Translations under genes and position numbers: made by a program
Shown here: in pieces, positions 9,070 to 17,315 of the stretch
How positions within the stretch are numbered: position 1 is the stretch's first letter
How the letters are laid out: every line of letters starts with the position of its first letter
Notes under the pieces: model-generated
Told to the model about the DNA's origin: nothing
The model's input: only the letters and a program-made list of their open reading frames with translations
Database searches by the model: none
From: Streptomyces sp. NBC_00457
GTDB lineage: Bacteria; Actinomycetota; Actinomycetes; Streptomycetales; Streptomycetaceae
Assembly (NCBI RefSeq): GCF_036014015.1
Contig: NZ_CP107905.1
Span: 2,480,001 to 2,544,000 of the forward strand
DNA length: 64,000 nucleotides
Direction of reading: 5' to 3'

Positions 9070-9914
9070 CCGCCGAACGCCCCCTGACCCCCTGGGACCT
9101 GCCCGCCGGGCACCCTGGCATCGCCTTCCTCACGGGCCCCACGACCTTCTTCGCCCTCGCCCGCGACCCCCGCTTCTCCTATTGCCTCTACGTGCCCACC
9201 GACCACACCCCCGCCGGTCCACCCCTCCCCCTGGTGGTCACCGTCCACGGAACAAGACGCCGCGCTGAAGCACTCCGTGATGCCTTCGCCGACTTCGCCG
9301 ACCGCCACAACTGCGTTGTCCTCGCCCCGCTCTTCCCCGCCGGAATCACCGGCCCGAACGACGTGGACAGCTACAAGCTCCTCTCCCCTGCCGGATTCCG
9401 CCCCGACGAAGCCCTGCTCGACATGGTCGACGAAACCGCGGCCCGCTGGCATGTGCGCGCCGACCGCTTCCACCTCCACGGTTTCTCCGGAGGAGGCCAG
9501 TTCGCCCACCGCTTCGCCTACCTCCATCCCGACCGAGTGGCGTCCCTGTCGGTGGGCGCCCCCGGGCGCGTCACCCTCCTCGACCCCACGACGACGTGGT
9601 GGCACGGCACAGCCGACATGAAGGAACAATTCGGCACCCACGCCGACCCGGCGGCTCTGCGCGGCCTTCCCGTGCAGCTGGTCATCGGCGAGAACGACAC
9701 CGACGCAGCCGAACTCGCACCCGACGACGAGCGCCGGCCCGTGCCCGCGGGAACCAACCGCATGGAACGCATCAACGCGCTGCGCGCCAACTGGCGCGAA
9801 CACGGCATCGACGCACGCCTCGACATCGTGCCCGGCACCGGCCACCACCACTTCGCGGTCCTCCCCGCGGTCCAGCAGTTCCTCGAAACCCAGGTGTCCG
9901 CGTCCCCCAGCTGA
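9066..9914 (+). CDS. Alpha/beta hydrolase, esterase-like
   Basis: Hydrolase of 282 residues with the PHB-depolymerase/esterase-like nucleophile elbow GFSGGGQ (Ser141), an oxyanion region around VTVHGTRR and a late GTGHHHF that supplies the catalytic His. No signal peptide, so cytoplasmic. Translationally coupled to DUF4387 by an ATGA overlap. It may release an acid from an ester or thioester in the pathway served by this operon, which is an inference from context. Last gene of the operon. Confidence 0.85.
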   Translation: MTAERPLTPWDLPAGHPGIAFLTGPTTFFALARDPRFSYCLYVPTDHTPAGPPLPLVVTVHGTRRRAEALRDAFADFADRHNCVVLAPLFPAGITGPNDVDSYKLLSPAGFRPDEALLDMVDETAARWHVRADRFHLHGFSGGGQFAHRFAYLHPDRVASLSVGAPGRVTLLDPTTTWWHGTADMKEQFGTHADPAALRGLPVQLVIGENDTDAAELAPDDERRPVPAGTNRMERINALRANWREHGIDARLDIVPGTGHHHFAVLPAVQQFLETQVSASPS

Positions 9915-9947
9915 TGGCCGACCGCTGCTGTCCTTCGAAAGGGCCTC

Positions 9948-9987
9948 AGATAGACAGCCGAGGTTGTACAGCCTGGGCTGTCTATCT
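9948..9987 (+). promoter_or_regulatory. MarR operator, perfect 12-bp inverted repeat
   Basis: AGATAGACAGCC (9948-9959) is matched exactly by GGCTGTCTATCT (9976-9987) across a 16-base centre. That centre holds a second near-palindrome, AGGTTGTACAGCCT. The repeat ends 11 bases before the MarR start codon at 9999. It is most simply the autoregulatory operator of the MarR gene and the coupled MFS gene. Confidence 0.6.
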
Positions 9988-9998
9988 ACCATGAGGGC

Positions 9999-10484
9999 AT
10001 GCTGCCAGCGGATGAAGTGCCCTTGACCGAGGCCGCCGTTCAGGCAGCCGGCGACATCTGGGTGGTGGTCGGCCGGCTCCGCCGCAAACTGCACGCGCTG
10101 GAAGCGGCCGAGGAAACGACGGGTGGAGACGGGGGCAGGGAGAAGGAACCGTCCCCGCCGCAGAGTTCCGTCCTGCGCCGCCTCGCCAGGAATGGCCCCG
10201 CCTCCGCCAGTGACCTCGCCGCCGCCGAGGGCGTACGGCCTCAATCGATGGCCAAGACCGTCATCGCCCTTGAAGAGGCCGGACTCGTCTCACGCAGCCC
10301 CGACCCCGATGACGGGCGGCGGCAACTCGTCTCGCTCACCGACCGGGGCCACGAACGGCGCAGGGGCGAGCGCCTCGCCCGTCAGGCGTGGCTCGCCCGT
10401 GCCCTGCAACAGCACGGCACCGAGGAGGAGGTGCGGGCGGTCATCACCGCCATGGCGCTGCTCGACAAGGTGGCGCAGGCGTGA
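9999..10484 (+). CDS. MarR-family regulator
   Basis: Winged-helix regulator of 161 residues. The MarR core (SSVLRRLARNGPASASDLA, then RPQSMAKTVIALEEAGLVSR) is followed by the beta-wing sequence PDPDDGRRQLVSLTDRG. The ATG at 9999 gives the full family length. The gene overlaps the following MFS efflux gene by four bases (GTGA), the usual arrangement for a repressor of its own drug or metabolite exporter. A perfect inverted repeat lies directly upstream. Confidence 0.92.
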   Translation: MLPADEVPLTEAAVQAAGDIWVVVGRLRRKLHALEAAEETTGGDGGREKEPSPPQSSVLRRLARNGPASASDLAAAEGVRPQSMAKTVIALEEAGLVSRSPDPDDGRRQLVSLTDRGHERRRGERLARQAWLARALQQHGTEEEVRAVITAMALLDKVAQA

Positions 10485-11872
10485 CCCGGACAGCCACGCG
10501 CAGGCAGCGTCGGGCAGAGAGGGGCGGCTTCGACCGTCGCCTGATCGCACCGATGATCATGGGCTCGATTCTCAACCCCATCAACTCCTCGATGCTCGCG
10601 GTCGCGCTGATCCCCATCGGCCGCGCCTTCGACGTGCCACCCTCGCAGACGGCATGGCTGGTCTCCGGCCTCTACCTCGCGACGGCCGTCGGCCAGCCGG
10701 TGATCGGCCGGCTTGTCGACGCGTTCGGTCCGCGTCGGCTCTATCTGCTGGGCACCGCGCTGGCCGGCCTGGCCGGACTGCTCGGCACCCTCGCTCCGAA
10801 CCTGTGGGTGCTGGTCGCCTCCCGCGTCCTCCTCGGATTCGGTACCTCGGCGGCCTTCCCGGCGTCCATGGCGCTGCTGCGCTCCGAGTCCGAGCGCACC
10901 GGCCGGAAGAACCCGAGTGGCGTCCTCGCCGCGCTGTCGATTTCCAACCAGGTCATCGCGGTCGTCGGCCCGGCCCTCGGGGGCCTGCTGATCGGCACGG
11001 GTGGCTGGCACCTGATCTTCGGCATCAACGTGCCGCTGTCGCTCATGTGTCTTGTCCTGGGCGCACTGTGGCTGCCACGCGCGACGCCCCCGGGCAGGAC
11101 GGCAGGCATCGATGTGCCGGGCATGCTGTGGTTCGCCGGATCACTGACCGCGTTCATGTTCTTCCTGATGAACCCGGCAGTCGCACACTGGTATCTGCCC
11201 GTGCTGGGCCTGGCCACGGGCTCGGTGTTCGTCCGCCGCGAACTCCGCACCGACCAGCCGTTCATAGACCTTCGGGTCATCGGCGGAAACGTACCGCTGC
11301 TTGCCACGTTCACCCGCCAGTGCCTCGCCTACACCACGTCGTACGCCTTCTTCTACGGCTACAGCCAGTGGCTCCAGGAGGGCCGAGGACTGAGCGCGCC
11401 GCAGGCCGGTCTGCTTCTGCTGCCGCTGTCGGCGACGGCCATCGGTGTCACCGCGCTGACGGGACGCCGTAGCCAGGTGCGGGGCAAAATCGTCGTCGGC
11501 GCGCTCTTCCAATGCCTCGGCTGCGCAGCCTTGTTGCTCCTCGGTGCCGACACTCCGGTCTGGCTGCTCGTCGTGCTCAGCGCGGTCGTCGGCATCCCTC
11601 ACGGGCTGATCGGGCTGGCCAACCAGAACGCCCTGTACGCGCAGGCCGATCCGGCCCGCATGGGCTCGTCCGCGGGACTGCTGCGCACGTTCATGTACAT
11701 CGGCGCACTGTTCGCGGCGGCGGCGAGCGCCGTGTTCTTCCACGATGGCGCCACCAGTTCCGGACTGCATGCCATGGCCTGGCTGCTCATCGGCGTGACC
11801 GCGTTGTTCCTGCTCCTCTGCATCGCCGACCGGTCATTGAGCGGCGTCGGCACAACACCGTTGACGAAGTGA
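10481..11872 (+). CDS. MFS efflux transporter
   Basis: Multi-drug-type MFS exporter of about 463 residues with 12-14 hydrophobic segments. The opening ILNPINSSMLAVALIPIGRAFDVPPSQTAWLVSGLYLATA segment (positions roughly 25-65) and the GRLVDAFGPRRLYL loop are characteristic of DHA2-like proteins. The GTG at 10481 overlaps the MarR stop; a longer frame upstream from 10388 overlaps the MarR coding sequence and is not needed. Its stop codon abuts the TetR operator at 11871. Confidence 0.88.
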   Translation: MTRTATRRQRRAERGGFDRRLIAPMIMGSILNPINSSMLAVALIPIGRAFDVPPSQTAWLVSGLYLATAVGQPVIGRLVDAFGPRRLYLLGTALAGLAGLLGTLAPNLWVLVASRVLLGFGTSAAFPASMALLRSESERTGRKNPSGVLAALSISNQVIAVVGPALGGLLIGTGGWHLIFGINVPLSLMCLVLGALWLPRATPPGRTAGIDVPGMLWFAGSLTAFMFFLMNPAVAHWYLPVLGLATGSVFVRRELRTDQPFIDLRVIGGNVPLLATFTRQCLAYTTSYAFFYGYSQWLQEGRGLSAPQAGLLLLPLSATAIGVTALTGRRSQVRGKIVVGALFQCLGCAALLLLGADTPVWLLVVLSAVVGIPHGLIGLANQNALYAQADPARMGSSAGLLRTFMYIGALFAAAASAVFFHDGATSSGLHAMAWLLIGVTALFLLLCIADRSLSGVGTTPLTK

Positions 11873-11903
11873 GTTAACGTCGATAACTTATCGACGTTAA
11901 CTC
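11871..11903 (+). promoter_or_regulatory. 33-bp palindrome, likely TetR operator
   Basis: The arm GAGTTAACGTCGATAA (11871-11886) is repeated exactly as its reverse complement at 11888-11903 around a single central C. A one-base centre cannot form a useful RNA loop, so this is a DNA-binding site rather than a terminator. It lies 15 bases before the start of the thioesterase gene, whose downstream partner encodes a TetR regulator. It begins inside the MFS stop codon. Confidence 0.65.
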
Positions 11904-11918
11904 AGATGGGAGCAGCCC

Positions 11919-12323
11919 GTGACCACGCTTGCCGCCGAAGACGTCTACGCTCTCGCGCCGTACGCCAAGACCCTCGGAGTCGTGTTCGACGAGATGACGG
12001 CAGCCGGCGTTCGAGCCACGCTGGCGCACGATCTCTCGCTGTCCACGGTGGGCGGTGGGCTCCACGGAGGAGCGTTGATGGGACTCGCCGATGTGAGCGG
12101 TGCCGTATGCGCCGCCCTGAACGGTCCGGTCGGCGCCGCACCGGCCACCGTGGAGTCGACCACGCACTTCCTTCGGCCGGCCCACACAGACGTCGTCGCG
12201 ACAGCTCGTCCCCTGCGGGTGGGTCGCAACACCGTCGTCGAGGTCAACGTGCATGACGCCCAAGGCGAACTGTGCGCCCGGGTGACCCAGGTGGTCACCA
12301 CCGTCAACCCGAAGACATCCTGA
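11919..12323 (+). CDS. PaaI-type hotdog thioesterase
   Basis: Protein of 134 residues with the hotdog-fold thioesterase pattern of the PaaI family: the HGGALMGLADVSG segment following strand 1 contains the usual catalytic turn, and VESTTHFLRPAHTDVVATARPLRVGR forms the later strands (about 72-97). It should hydrolyse an acyl- or aryl-CoA thioester in the cytoplasm. The GTG at 11919 is preceded by GGGAGCAGCCC. Followed after 28 bases by a TetR gene; the pair is probably autoregulated through the 33-bp palindrome upstream. Confidence 0.85.
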   Translation: MTTLAAEDVYALAPYAKTLGVVFDEMTAAGVRATLAHDLSLSTVGGGLHGGALMGLADVSGAVCAALNGPVGAAPATVESTTHFLRPAHTDVVATARPLRVGRNTVVEVNVHDAQGELCARVTQVVTTVNPKTS

Positions 12324-12351
12324 TGTCGCTCTCACTCGAAGGCTCCTGACT

Positions 12352-12996
12352 GTGACCGGCTCCCGCGTTCGCGCCGCCAAGGGCCAGGGCGGTCTGCTCC
12401 GCGACCAGCTTCTCGACATCGCCGGTCAGCTACTGGAAGACGGTGGCGCCGACGCTCTGACGATTCGCGCGGTAGCGACAAGTGCGGGCGTCACCCCGCC
12501 GGCCGTCTACCTCCACTTCGCCTCGAAGAGGGAACTCGTCCACGCCACGTGCCTGCGCGTGTGGGATTCACTGTTCATCGAGTTGGAAACGGTGTCCCGG
12601 GGGATCTCGGACCCTGTGACGGCGCTCTATGAAACCTGCGTCGCATACATCGCGTTCGGGCTTCGCCATCCCTCCCAGTACCGACTGGTGATGGATGGCG
12701 AGGCCACCGAAGCCAGTCGCCGGAACGAAGACGCGTGCTTCCGCTATTTCCGGGACAAGGTCACCGCCTGTCGCGATGCCGGAGTACCGGTGGAGAGCAG
12801 GACCGAAACCGCCAGACTGCTCTGTGCCGGCGTGCACGGCGCGGTTTCCCTCCTGATCCACCAGGAACGTGACGCATGGCCTCCCGACACCGCTCGCTAT
12901 GCCACCCGGGCGGCGTCCTCAGCCGTCCACGGCATACTTCTCACCGCGTCTCACGCGTCCAGACCTTCGATGTCTGCCGTGCTGCGGTCGGACTGA
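12352..12996 (+). CDS. TetR-family regulator
   Basis: Regulator of 214 residues with an N-terminal TetR helix-turn-helix (LLDIAGQLLEDGGADALTIR, then ATSAGVTPPAVYLHFASKRELVHA) and a C-terminal ligand domain of the TetR_C_33-like type. Co-transcribed with the thioesterase. The GTG at 12352 gives a normal length. Its 3' end overlaps the converging XRE gene by 46 bases. Confidence 0.9.
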   Translation: MTGSRVRAAKGQGGLLRDQLLDIAGQLLEDGGADALTIRAVATSAGVTPPAVYLHFASKRELVHATCLRVWDSLFIELETVSRGISDPVTALYETCVAYIAFGLRHPSQYRLVMDGEATEASRRNEDACFRYFRDKVTACRDAGVPVESRTETARLLCAGVHGAVSLLIHQERDAWPPDTARYATRAASSAVHGILLTASHASRPSMSAVLRSD

Positions 12997-13826
12997 ACCT
13001 CGTCGGTGCCGAGCACGGCGAGTAGCTCGAGTTTGGCGACCGAGTCGGTTCCAACGGCCGGGGTGAACCAGAGGAGTCGTTGCCGTCCGTCCTCGCTGAA
13101 CAAGCTGAGGCAATTGACCTCGAGTAACCCGAGTTCTGGATGTATCAGACGCTTTCTGTCATGGCGTCGGAACTCGACATCGTGCCGCGCCCAATGTTCG
13201 CGGAACTCGGGGCTGCGCGCGGTCAGCGCCGTGATGATCGCGGTGACTTCGGGGTCGTTGCCGCGCCGGGCCGAGGCCGCACGCAGGTCGGCGACGAAGG
13301 ATCGGGTGACCTTGGCGTGGTCCTCGGGCGGGTACAGCGTCCGCGCTGCCGGGTCGGTGAACCACCGGTACAGGAAGCTCGCGGTCCATCCGGTCGTGGA
13401 CGGTGGCGGGCCGAGCAACGCACGGGCCAGCGGGTTCTGTACGAGCATGACGCGCAGGTCGGTGACCACCTGGGCCGGTGTGCCGTCCAGGCGGTGCATC
13501 AAGTCCAGCATCCCTGGGTGAACGTGGTCGGCCGGACCACCGGGCCGGGGCACCGGACGGCCCGCCAGGGCAAAGAGGTGATCGCGCTCCTCCCGGCTCA
13601 GTCGGAGTGCCCGGGCGAGCGCGGCGAGCATCTGCTCGGAGGGCTGGACGCCCGCCCCGCGCTCCAGCTCGATGTAGTAGTCGACCGAAGCACCGGCCAG
13701 CTGAGCGACCTCTTCACGGCGAAGACCCGATACACGGCGGCCTCGCCCGGTCGGCAGGCCGACATCCGCGGGTCGTATGCGATCACGGCGTGACTTCAGA
13801 AAGCCGCCCAGTTCGGAAAGGTTCAC
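12951..13826 (-). CDS. XRE-family regulator, MmyB-like
   Basis: About 291 residues. An N-terminal XRE helix-turn-helix (GRRVSGLRREEVAQLAGASV, then YYIELERG) precedes a ligand-binding-like C-terminal domain with the MmyB pattern (LDGTPAQVVTDLRVMLVQNP, later WFTDPAARTLYPPEDHAKVT and HPELGLLEV). MmyB proteins bind fatty acids in the structurally known member. The GTG at 13826 begins the family-conserved region; the frame extends upstream to 14060 but that part overlaps the next gene. A 19-bp palindrome lies just upstream. Streptomycetes carry many such paralogues, usually controlling a neighbouring oxidoreductase, here perhaps the Mo enzyme operon. Confidence 0.88.
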   Translation of the reverse strand: MNLSELGGFLKSRRDRIRPADVGLPTGRGRRVSGLRREEVAQLAGASVDYYIELERGAGVQPSEQMLAALARALRLSREERDHLFALAGRPVPRPGGPADHVHPGMLDLMHRLDGTPAQVVTDLRVMLVQNPLARALLGPPPSTTGWTASFLYRWFTDPAARTLYPPEDHAKVTRSFVADLRAASARRGNDPEVTAIITALTARSPEFREHWARHDVEFRRHDRKRLIHPELGLLEVNCLSLFSEDGRQRLLWFTPAVGTDSVAKLELLAVLGTDEVQSDRSTADIEGLDA

Positions 13827-13859
13827 CCCACCACTCTGATCTGACCGCTCCTCGCTTGC

Positions 13860-13878
13860 CAGGGGTTGCCAACCCCTG
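13860..13878 (-). promoter_or_regulatory. 19-bp palindrome upstream of XRE gene
   Basis: CAGGGGTTG (13860-13868) and CAACCCCTG (13870-13878) are exact reverse complements around one base. The site is 33 bases upstream of the XRE start codon and 33 bases beyond the end of the chaperone gene. Its single-base centre argues for an operator rather than a terminator. Confidence 0.5.
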
Positions 13879-13911
13879 CATCGGAAACCCTGGTTGCCGT
13901 CTGTGCGGGAG

Positions 13912-15048
13912 TTACGGCGCCGTCGCCAGGCGGGGCAGAGGCGGTGCGGGCCGGTGGATGCGGCCGGTGCCGTGCGACAGGGGCAGGCCCGTGCCGCGGT
14001 TGGCGTGGGCGATGATCTCCGCGGTGATGGATATGGCTGTCTCCTCGGGAGTACGGGCACCGAGGTCCAGGCCGATCGGTGAGTGCAGCCGGGCCAGTTG
14101 CTCCTCGGGAACGCCGGCTTCCCGGAGCAGGTCGCTGCGGTGGCCGTGGGTGCGCCGGGAGCCCATGGCGCCGACGTAGCCGACGGGGAGGGCGAGCGCC
14201 AACCGCAGCAGGGGGACGTCGAACTTGGCGTCGTGGGTCAGGACGCAGACCGCGGTGCGGGCGTCGGTCTCGGTGGCCGCGAGGTAGCGGTGGGGCCAGT
14301 CGGTGACGATCTCGTCGGCGTACGGGAAGCGGGCCCGCGTGGCGAAGACGGGGCGGGCGTCGCAGACGGTGACGTGGTGGCCGAGGAACCGGCCGGCCTG
14401 GCTGAGGGCGGCGGCGAAGTCGACGGCGCCGAAGATCAGCATGCGGGGGCGGCGTGCGTGGGTGTGGACGAGGACGGTCAGCTTCGTGGGGCAGGTGTCG
14501 GTGTCGCCGCCGACCTCGATGGGGGCGGTGCGGCCCGCACGCAGGAGTGCGTGGGCGTGCGCCACGACCACCTGGTCGTTCTCGCCGCCGAGCGTGCCGT
14601 CGTGGGGCCCTTCGGCGGGGACGTGGAGGGTGCGGCCGAGGAGTTCGCCGGGGCCGTCGATGATGTGGGCTACGGCGCAGGAGCGTCCCGCGGCCACGGC
14701 TTCGAGGGCTGCGACGAGGTGGGGCTCGGCGGCGGGGTCCACGCGCTGGACCAGTACGTCGATCTCGCCGCCGCAGGTCAGGCCGGCGGCGAAGGCATCG
14801 TCGTCGGAGTAGCCGAAGCCGGCGCGGGTGGGTGGCCCGCAGTGTGCGAGGACGTCTTGGCACAGTTCGTAGACCGCCGCTTCGACACAGCCGCCGGAGA
14901 CGCTGCCGACCGCGGTGCCGTCCGTGTCGACGGCGAGGGCGGTGCCGACGGGCAGCGGTGCACTGCCACTGACCTGGACGACGGTGGCGAGGGCGAACGG
15001 GCGGGCCTCGCGGCACCACTGGCGCAATGTGTCCGCGATGTTCAGCAT
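13912..15048 (-). CDS. XdhC/CoxI-family molybdenum cofactor chaperone (PaoD-like)
   Basis: Protein of 378 residues with the two XdhC/CoxI domains: an N-terminal part with TVVQVSGSAPLPVGTALAV and GSVSGGCVEAAVYELCQ, and a C-terminal Rossmann-like domain with LIFGAVDFAAALSQAGRFLG and GYVGAMGSRRTHGHR. Family members bind the Mo cofactor, help sulfurate it and insert it into xanthine-oxidase-family enzymes. Here it closes the operon of a PaoABC-like oxidoreductase, matching PaoD in Escherichia coli. I chose the ATG at 15048, which follows GGAAAG; the frame upstream of it is not conserved-looking. The 80 bases separating it from the large subunit contain no obvious promoter. Confidence 0.9.
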   Translation of the reverse strand: MLNIADTLRQWCREARPFALATVVQVSGSAPLPVGTALAVDTDGTAVGSVSGGCVEAAVYELCQDVLAHCGPPTRAGFGYSDDDAFAAGLTCGGEIDVLVQRVDPAAEPHLVAALEAVAAGRSCAVAHIIDGPGELLGRTLHVPAEGPHDGTLGGENDQVVVAHAHALLRAGRTAPIEVGGDTDTCPTKLTVLVHTHARRPRMLIFGAVDFAAALSQAGRFLGHHVTVCDARPVFATRARFPYADEIVTDWPHRYLAATETDARTAVCVLTHDAKFDVPLLRLALALPVGYVGAMGSRRTHGHRSDLLREAGVPEEQLARLHSPIGLDLGARTPEETAISITAEIIAHANRGTGLPLSHGTGRIHRPAPPLPRLATAP

Positions 15049-15128
15049 GGCGGGCTTTCCGTGAGATCGGCGAGTTGAGGGGACCGCCGCCGCGCCCTGG
15101 GGAAAGGGCACGGCGGCGGCCATGGTGT

Positions 15129-17315
15129 TCAGAGCAGGGCTTCCGGAGTGATGGGCAGTTCCCGGATCCGGCGGCCGGTGGCGTTGAAGACCGCGTTGGC
15201 GATGGCGGGCGCCACTCCGACGATGACGATCTCACCGAGCCCCTTGACGCCGATCGGGTCGGCCTCGTAGTCCTCCCCCTCGATGTAGATCGCCTTCATG
15301 TCGGGCATGTCGGCGTGGGTCGGCACGAGGTAGTCGGCCAGGTTGGCGTTGACGATCCTGCCGTCGCGGTGGTCGGTGACCGTGTGCTCCAGCAGGGCCT
15401 GACCGATACCGCCGGTCATGGCCCCGATGGCCTGGCTGTCGGCGAGTCTTGGGTTGATGATCCGGGCGGCGTCGTACACGCCGACCATGCGCCGGACCCG
15501 TACCAGGCCGAGGCGGGCGTCGACGGCCACCTCGGCGAACGTCGCGGCGTAGGCGTAGAAGGAGAACTTCTCCGATTCCGACGCCCCGGCGTACGAGCCG
15601 ATCGCTTCGAGGTGACTGCGGTTGTTCCGGGCCAGGAGGCGCTGGTACGTCTCCCCGCGTGTGGGCTCGTCCTTCACATACAGCCGACCGCCTCGTACGA
15701 CGATGTCTGCGGCGTCGGCTCCGTACAGCGGCGAGTCCTCGTCCCTGACCGCGAGCGAGATCGCCTGCTCGCGCAGCTTGTCGCAGCCGTCCTGGACGGC
15801 GGATCCGACACTGGCCATGGTCCGCGAGCCGTGGTGGCCGGGGGCCGGGGGCATGAGGGAGTCGCCGAGCCGGAAGGTCACCTGACGCATGGTCAGGCCT
15901 AGGGCGTCGGAAGCGACCTGGGTCATGGACGTGGCCGTGCCGGGGCCCATGTCGCTGGCCGAGGACTGCACCAGGGCAGTGCCGTCGGCGTCGAGCCTGA
16001 CCGAGGCATGGGCCTCGCTGCGCTCGGTGTCGTAGACACCTGCGGCCATGCCCATACCGATGAGCCAGTCACCGTCACGCGTCGAGCGGGGCTTGGGGTT
16101 GCGCCGGTGCCAGCCGAACTCGCGGGCGCCCGCGAGGTAGCACTCGCGCAGGCGGCGGGTGGAGAACGGCCGCCCGCTGGACTCGTCATCGGCCGGTTCG
16201 TTGCGCAGCCGCAGCTTCAGCGGGTCCAGGCTCAGTTCGTGGGCGAGCTCGTCCATCGCCGACTCGATGGCGTAGGAGGCGGTGGAGTAGCCGGGACCGC
16301 GCATGAACCACGGCGTGCTCACGTCCAGCGGGACATGACGATAGGCCTGGCGGACGTTGGGTGTGCTGTAGAGCATCCGGCCGGGTTGCAGAACGCCTTC
16401 GCTGTGCCTTTCGTAGCGGGAGTTCTCGGTGCGGATGTCGTGCGCCGACGCGGTCAGGCGGCCCTGCCGGCTGGCGCCCAGCCGCAGGTCGTACTCGTAT
16501 GCGGGCCGGTATCCCACGCCGAAGTACAACTGCCTGCGGGTGAGAACGAGTTTCACGGGACGTTTCACTTCGCGGGCGGCCAGGGCCGCGATGACGGAGT
16601 GCACCCAGGCGCGGGCGGCGCTGCCGAAGCCGCCGCCGACAAAGGGCGAGATGACGCGGACGCGGTCCGGCGGAATGCCGAACTCGCCGGACAGGGTGGC
16701 CACGGTGCCCTGCACGTCCTGGGTCTTCTCCCAGACGGTCAGCCGGTCACCGTCCCAGCGGGCGACGATGCCGGCCGGCTCTATCGGGTTGTGGTGGTTG
16801 CGGGCCATCCGGTACGTCAAGTCCAGCCGGACCGGGGCGGAGTCCAACGCTCCGTCGGCGTCGCCGCGTGCATAGGTCTCCGGTTCGTCGGCGGGGTCGG
16901 CCACGCTGATGTCGGTCGAGACAGGCTCGGCGTCGTAGGCGACCTCCACCAGGCTCGCGGCGTGCTGTGCGACCTCCAGCGTGGTCGCCAGCACGACCGC
17001 GACGGGCTGTCCGAAGAACCGGACCCGGTCGTCCTGGAACGGGCGCAGCGGCTCACCCGGCGGGAATCCCCCTTCGACGGGCGGCAGTTCGGGTGCGTTG
17101 AGGTGGCTGATCACCTTCAGGACGCCCGTCTGGCCTTCGGCGGCACGGGTGTCGATGCCGGTGACACGGCCACGGCCGACGCTGCTGTCGACGATGACCG
17201 CGTGCACGACCCCGTCGGGGCTGTTGTCGGCGGCGTACTTCGCTCTCCCGGTCACCCTCAGCCGTGCGTCGACCCGGGGCACCGCCGCACCGACCGCTGC
17301 CTGTGGCTGGCTCAT
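15129..17315 (-). CDS. Molybdopterin-binding large subunit of aldehyde oxidoreductase (PaoC-like)
   Basis: About 728 residues. The N-terminal ald_Xan_dh a/b hammerhead region starts VDARLRVTGRAKYAADN; Mo-binding segments include VSPFVGGGFGS-like ISPFVGGGFGSAARAW, MRGPGYSTASYAIE and the C-terminal VKGLGEIVIVGVAPAIANAV, whose Glu (about 695) corresponds to the base-catalyst Glu of the family. It oxidises aldehydes or related substrates at the Mo centre. The ATG at 17315 follows a strong AGGAGG and overlaps the FAD-subunit stop by four bases. No signal peptide of its own, so it would be exported with the Tat-signal small subunit. Confidence 0.92.
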   Translation of the reverse strand: MSQPQAAVGAAVPRVDARLRVTGRAKYAADNSPDGVVHAVIVDSSVGRGRVTGIDTRAAEGQTGVLKVISHLNAPELPPVEGGFPPGEPLRPFQDDRVRFFGQPVAVVLATTLEVAQHAASLVEVAYDAEPVSTDISVADPADEPETYARGDADGALDSAPVRLDLTYRMARNHHNPIEPAGIVARWDGDRLTVWEKTQDVQGTVATLSGEFGIPPDRVRVISPFVGGGFGSAARAWVHSVIAALAAREVKRPVKLVLTRRQLYFGVGYRPAYEYDLRLGASRQGRLTASAHDIRTENSRYERHSEGVLQPGRMLYSTPNVRQAYRHVPLDVSTPWFMRGPGYSTASYAIESAMDELAHELSLDPLKLRLRNEPADDESSGRPFSTRRLRECYLAGAREFGWHRRNPKPRSTRDGDWLIGMGMAAGVYDTERSEAHASVRLDADGTALVQSSASDMGPGTATSMTQVASDALGLTMRQVTFRLGDSLMPPAPGHHGSRTMASVGSAVQDGCDKLREQAISLAVRDEDSPLYGADAADIVVRGGRLYVKDEPTRGETYQRLLARNNRSHLEAIGSYAGASESEKFSFYAYAATFAEVAVDARLGLVRVRRMVGVYDAARIINPRLADSQAIGAMTGGIGQALLEHTVTDHRDGRIVNANLADYLVPTHADMPDMKAIYIEGEDYEADPIGVKGLGEIVIVGVAPAIANAVFNATGRRIRELPITPEALL

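Noticed and set aside
13840..14060. N-terminal extension of the XRE regulator
   Set aside because: It overlaps the XdhC-like gene and gives basic low-complexity sequence; the GTG at 13826 matches the family start.
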